Below the pieces are notes generated by a model, which saw only the letters and a list, made by a program, of their open reading frames with translations, made no database searches and was not told the origin of the DNA. This document shows positions 7,097-9,280 of a stretch of DNA of 9,280 nt, one piece after another (position 1 is the stretch's first letter; each line of letters starts with the position of its first letter). Source of the DNA: Gammaproteobacteria bacterium (GTDB taxonomy: Bacteria; Pseudomonadota; Gammaproteobacteria; Nitrosococcales; Methylophagaceae); the NCBI GenBank assembly GCA_002402245.1, contig NVVP01000002.1, positions 51,455 to 60,734 of the forward strand. The letters are read 5' to 3'. The position numbers were made by a program, and so were the translations under genes.

Positions 7097-7921
7097 ATGG
7101 GGATGCGTCCAGAAGATCTTATTAACCAGTCATTACAGTTGGTATCACCACCTGCGACCTATGGCAAAATTAATGCGCTTCTCAATCATCCCCATAGTTC
7201 GGCAGATGATATTAGTTCAGTAATTGCAACCGACCCAACATTAACCGCTCGCCTACTTAAAGTGGTTAATAGTCCTTTTTATGGTTTCCCTTCACAAATT
7301 GAAACTATTTCTCGCGCTATCACTATTATTGGTAGCCAGGAATTAAGTAATCTCGCATTGGCGACTTCAGTCATTGAAAGTTTTAAAGGTATTCCTGCTG
7401 AATTAATCGATATGAATACATTCTGGCGTAATAGTCTTGCTTGCGCGCTGATTGCTAAAAAAATTGCTGACTACGCAGGTCAATCTCCAAGTGAACGTCT
7501 ATTCATTGCTGGCTTGTTACATAATATTGGCGCATTAGTGCTGTATCAATCTGTGCCTGAATTAGCCACTAAAGCATTACAACAAAGTATCAAGAATGAC
7601 GAAGACATCCTCATTACAGAACGACGAGTGATTGGCTTTAATCATACTGATGCTGGACTCGCCTTAATTAAAGCATGGCTGTTACCGCCTTTATTTGAAA
7701 GTGTTATCCGTGACTATCGTCGACCACAACAAGCCCAAAATTTTTCAATAGAAGTCGCGATAATTCATATTGCAGATATAATAGTCCGCTCAGATGACCC
7801 TATGGCAGATATCGATCCAGACATATCGGCATCACTTAATTTAAACCAACAGCGTGTAGATGAGCTTCTACAACAGATAACAGACCAACTCGATGATCTC
7901 AGCTCTGTCATGACATCGTAA
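7097..7921 (+). CDS. HDOD-domain protein, probable signalling role
   Basis: This is a 274-residue cytosolic protein that is almost entirely one HDOD domain (about 13-210). The signature DPTLTARLLKVVNSPFYG (46-63) and the conserved H184-G region leading to KAWLLP (192-197) are clear. The position of a catalytic His-Asp pair reads LLHNIG (140-145), so the HD metal site is incomplete, as is normal for HDOD proteins, which are thought to act as non-catalytic signalling or scaffolding modules. No GGDEF, EAL, kinase or receiver domain is attached. A polar C-terminal tail (about 240-274) follows. It starts 17 bases after the sppA stop with a weak ribosome-binding site; a second in-frame ATG lies two codons in (7103). 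HDOD genes are common in gammaproteobacterial motility and biofilm networks, but the target here cannot be read. Confidence 0.9.
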   Translation: MGMRPEDLINQSLQLVSPPATYGKINALLNHPHSSADDISSVIATDPTLTARLLKVVNSPFYGFPSQIETISRAITIIGSQELSNLALATSVIESFKGIPAELIDMNTFWRNSLACALIAKKIADYAGQSPSERLFIAGLLHNIGALVLYQSVPELATKALQQSIKNDEDILITERRVIGFNHTDAGLALIKAWLLPPLFESVIRDYRRPQQAQNFSIEVAIIHIADIIVRSDDPMADIDPDISASLNLNQQRVDELLQQITDQLDDLSSVMTS

Positions 7922-7945
7922 CTCTATTTTTACAAAGGCAAACAC

Positions 7946-8593
7946 ATGAGAACAGTATTATTAGGCGCACCAGGTTCAGGTAAAGGCACACAAGGTGTGG
8001 TACTTTCTAAAAAATATGATATTCCACAAATTTCAACAGGGGATTTATTACGTGCTGCCGTTGCTGCCGGTTCTGAATTAGGCAAACAAGCTAAAACAGC
8101 TATGGATGCAGGCGCATTAGTGTCTGATGAAATTGTAATTGGCCTAATCCGTGAACGTATCTCTCATGATGATGCTAAAAATGGTTATATCTTAGATGGC
8201 TTCCCACGTAATATTGCTCAAGCAGAAGCACTTGATAGCATGTTAGAAGAACTAAGTCAGCCACTTCAAGGTGTGGTATTACTTGATGTTGCCTTTGAAG
8301 AATTACTTCAACGCCTAACAGGTCGTCGCACCTGTAAAGACTGTGGTGCTATTTACAATGTTCACCTATCTCCAGCTAAAGTTGAAGATCACTGTGATGA
8401 CTGTAATGGCCCTCTATTGCAACGCGCCGATGACAATGAAGCAACCATTGGCAACCGCTTAAATGTATACACAGACCAAACAGCGCCACTAATTGGTTTC
8501 TATCAAGCACAAAACAAATTGCACACCATTGCAGGCGTAGGTAATGTAGATGACATTACTGCTGCTGTTAGCAGTGTATTTGATACAATCTAA
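7946..8593 (+). CDS. adk: Adenylate kinase, long form with four-cysteine LID
   Basis: The enzyme reversibly converts ATP and AMP to two ADP and balances adenine nucleotides in the cytosol. The 215-residue length fits the long bacterial form. The P-loop is GAPGSGKGT (7-15), with TGDLLR (31-36) and DGFPR (84-88) at the AMP site and RLTGRR (123-128) at the start of the LID. The LID has cysteines at 130, 133, 150 and 153 in a CX2C-X16-CX2C arrangement, as in zinc-binding adenylate kinases; E. coli instead has His/Ser/Asp/Thr at these sites. A good ribosome-binding site (AAAGG) sits upstream of ATG 7946, unlike the weak sites of its neighbours. The start is 24 bases after the HDOD stop, so read-through from that transcript is likely. 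A strong hairpin follows the stop. Confidence 0.98.
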   Translation: MRTVLLGAPGSGKGTQGVVLSKKYDIPQISTGDLLRAAVAAGSELGKQAKTAMDAGALVSDEIVIGLIRERISHDDAKNGYILDGFPRNIAQAEALDSMLEELSQPLQGVVLLDVAFEELLQRLTGRRTCKDCGAIYNVHLSPAKVEDHCDDCNGPLLQRADDNEATIGNRLNVYTDQTAPLIGFYQAQNKLHTIAGVGNVDDITAAVSSVFDTI

Positions 8594-8604
8594 GCTGATT
8601 TTTT

Positions 8605-8632
8605 GCCCTTCTTTATCCAGATAAAGAAGGGC
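8605..8632 (+). terminator. Rho-independent terminator after adk
   Basis: This is a perfect 13-base inverted repeat (GCCCTTCTTTATC / GATAAAGAAGGGC) with a two-base centre, starting 12 bases after the adk stop. In RNA it gives at least a 12-pair stem. The following tract, GAATTATTTT, is only moderately U-rich, so termination may be incomplete. It separates adk from the sugar-kinase gene. Confidence 0.75.
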
Positions 8633-8648
8633 GAATTATTTTAAAGCC

Positions 8649-9280
8649 ATGTCATCTATTCTAGCGGTTGGTATTGCCACTCTGGACATTATTAATACCG
8701 TTGATAATTTTCCAGCAGAAGATGCCGAAGTAAGTGCCTGCTCGCAGCAGCAAGTCCGTGGTGGTAATGCCACCAATACCTTAACGGTACTCAGTCAACT
8801 AGGCCACGATAGTCATTGGGCAGGCACCTTAATTGACGAACCTGATAGCCAAATAATTCAGTCCGAATTAGCCAAATACCACATCAATACCCAAGCTTGC
8901 ACTCGCTTAAGCCAAGGGAAAATGCCCACCTCCTATATCACCCTCAATAAACAATCTGGCAGTCGTACTATTGTTCATCATCGAGATTGTCCTGAATTTA
9001 GTTTCGCAGCCTTTAAAAAAATAAACTTGCAGCAATTTGACTGGATTCATTTTGAAGGCCGTAATATTGAAGAAACGGAATTAATGTTACGTTATCTCAA
9101 GCAATATCACCCTGATATCCCTTGTTCGATAGAAATTGAAAAGCCCCGTGACAATATTGAAACCTTATTTCCTTATGCCAGCGTGCTGTTCTTTTCTCAT
9201 CACTACGCTCAAGCACAGGGTTTTAATTCAGCCGAAGCACTATTAAACTCTTTGCCCGCGGATATAAAAGCAAGTTGCAC
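8649..9280 (+). CDS. PfkB-family sugar kinase resembling ketohexokinase, 3' end outside window
   Basis: The first 210 codons are open to the window edge from ATG 8649. The fold is the ribokinase/PfkB type. The sequence follows animal ketohexokinase (fructose 1-kinase) unusually closely: VRGGNATNTLTVLSQLG (36-52), SGSRTIVHH (103-111), WIHFEGRN and IEIEKPRD, each with a near-identical counterpart in the human enzyme. Residues equivalent to the sugar-binding D15, D27, N42 and N45 of human KHK are D13, D25, N40 and N43, and R106 matches the ATP-contacting R108. The catalytic Asp and the C-terminal GAGD-type motif lie beyond the window. The likely activity is phosphorylation of fructose or another ketose; the substrate is inferred. 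The gene lies behind the adk terminator, with only a weak AAAG ribosome-binding site close to the ATG. Confidence 0.88.
   Translation, partial: MSSILAVGIATLDIINTVDNFPAEDAEVSACSQQQVRGGNATNTLTVLSQLGHDSHWAGTLIDEPDSQIIQSELAKYHINTQACTRLSQGKMPTSYITLNKQSGSRTIVHHRDCPEFSFAAFKKINLQQFDWIHFEGRNIEETELMLRYLKQYHPDIPCSIEIEKPRDNIETLFPYASVLFFSHHYAQAQGFNSAEALLNSLPADIKASC

Noticed and set aside
7777..7782. A perfect TATAAT inside the HDOD gene as an adk promoter.
   Set aside because: No -35 box at a workable distance and no extended -10; it is explained by Asp-Ile-Ile codons in AT-rich coding sequence.

Overview
The window looks like chromosomal core-genome DNA from a gammaproteobacterium with roughly 40% GC. 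The evidence is gene order plus protein motifs: a ycaR-kdsB pair facing a large RNase E gene, with rluC, a HAD phosphatase and an SppA-type S49 peptidase running away from rne. The same backbone is known from Pseudomonas and relatives. The genus cannot be fixed from sequence alone. No IS element, phage gene, integrase, CRISPR array, tRNA or rRNA was seen, and base composition looks even throughout.

Layout. Positions 2-909 (+) hold the 3' end of a Trm112/YcaR-like small zinc protein and kdsB (CMP-Kdo synthetase, lipopolysaccharide core). Positions 895-3718 (-) hold rne and, overlapping its 3' end, a 92-codon gene of unknown function that also overlaps the tail of kdsB. Positions 3719-4277 are the only long non-coding stretch. 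It contains the presumed structured 5' leader of rne, including a hairpin that buries the rne Shine-Dalgarno sequence, and the promoter region of the divergent rluC. Positions 4278-7921 (+) hold rluC (23S rRNA pseudouridine synthase), a HAD/Gph-like phosphatase with a non-ATG start, sppA and an HDOD-domain gene. Positions 7946-8593 (+) hold adk, followed by a 13-bp-stem hairpin terminator. Positions 8649-9280 (+) hold the first 210 codons of a PfkB-family kinase that closely resembles animal ketohexokinase and runs off the window.

Functionally this is mostly housekeeping: envelope biogenesis (kdsB), RNA turnover and ribosome modification (rne, rluC), membrane proteolysis (sppA), nucleotide balance (adk) and a probable signalling protein (HDOD). 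I see no convincing new multi-gene system. The points most worth a second look are the small unknown gene apparently co-translated with rne, the hairpin over the rne ribosome-binding site, and the ketohexokinase-like gene.
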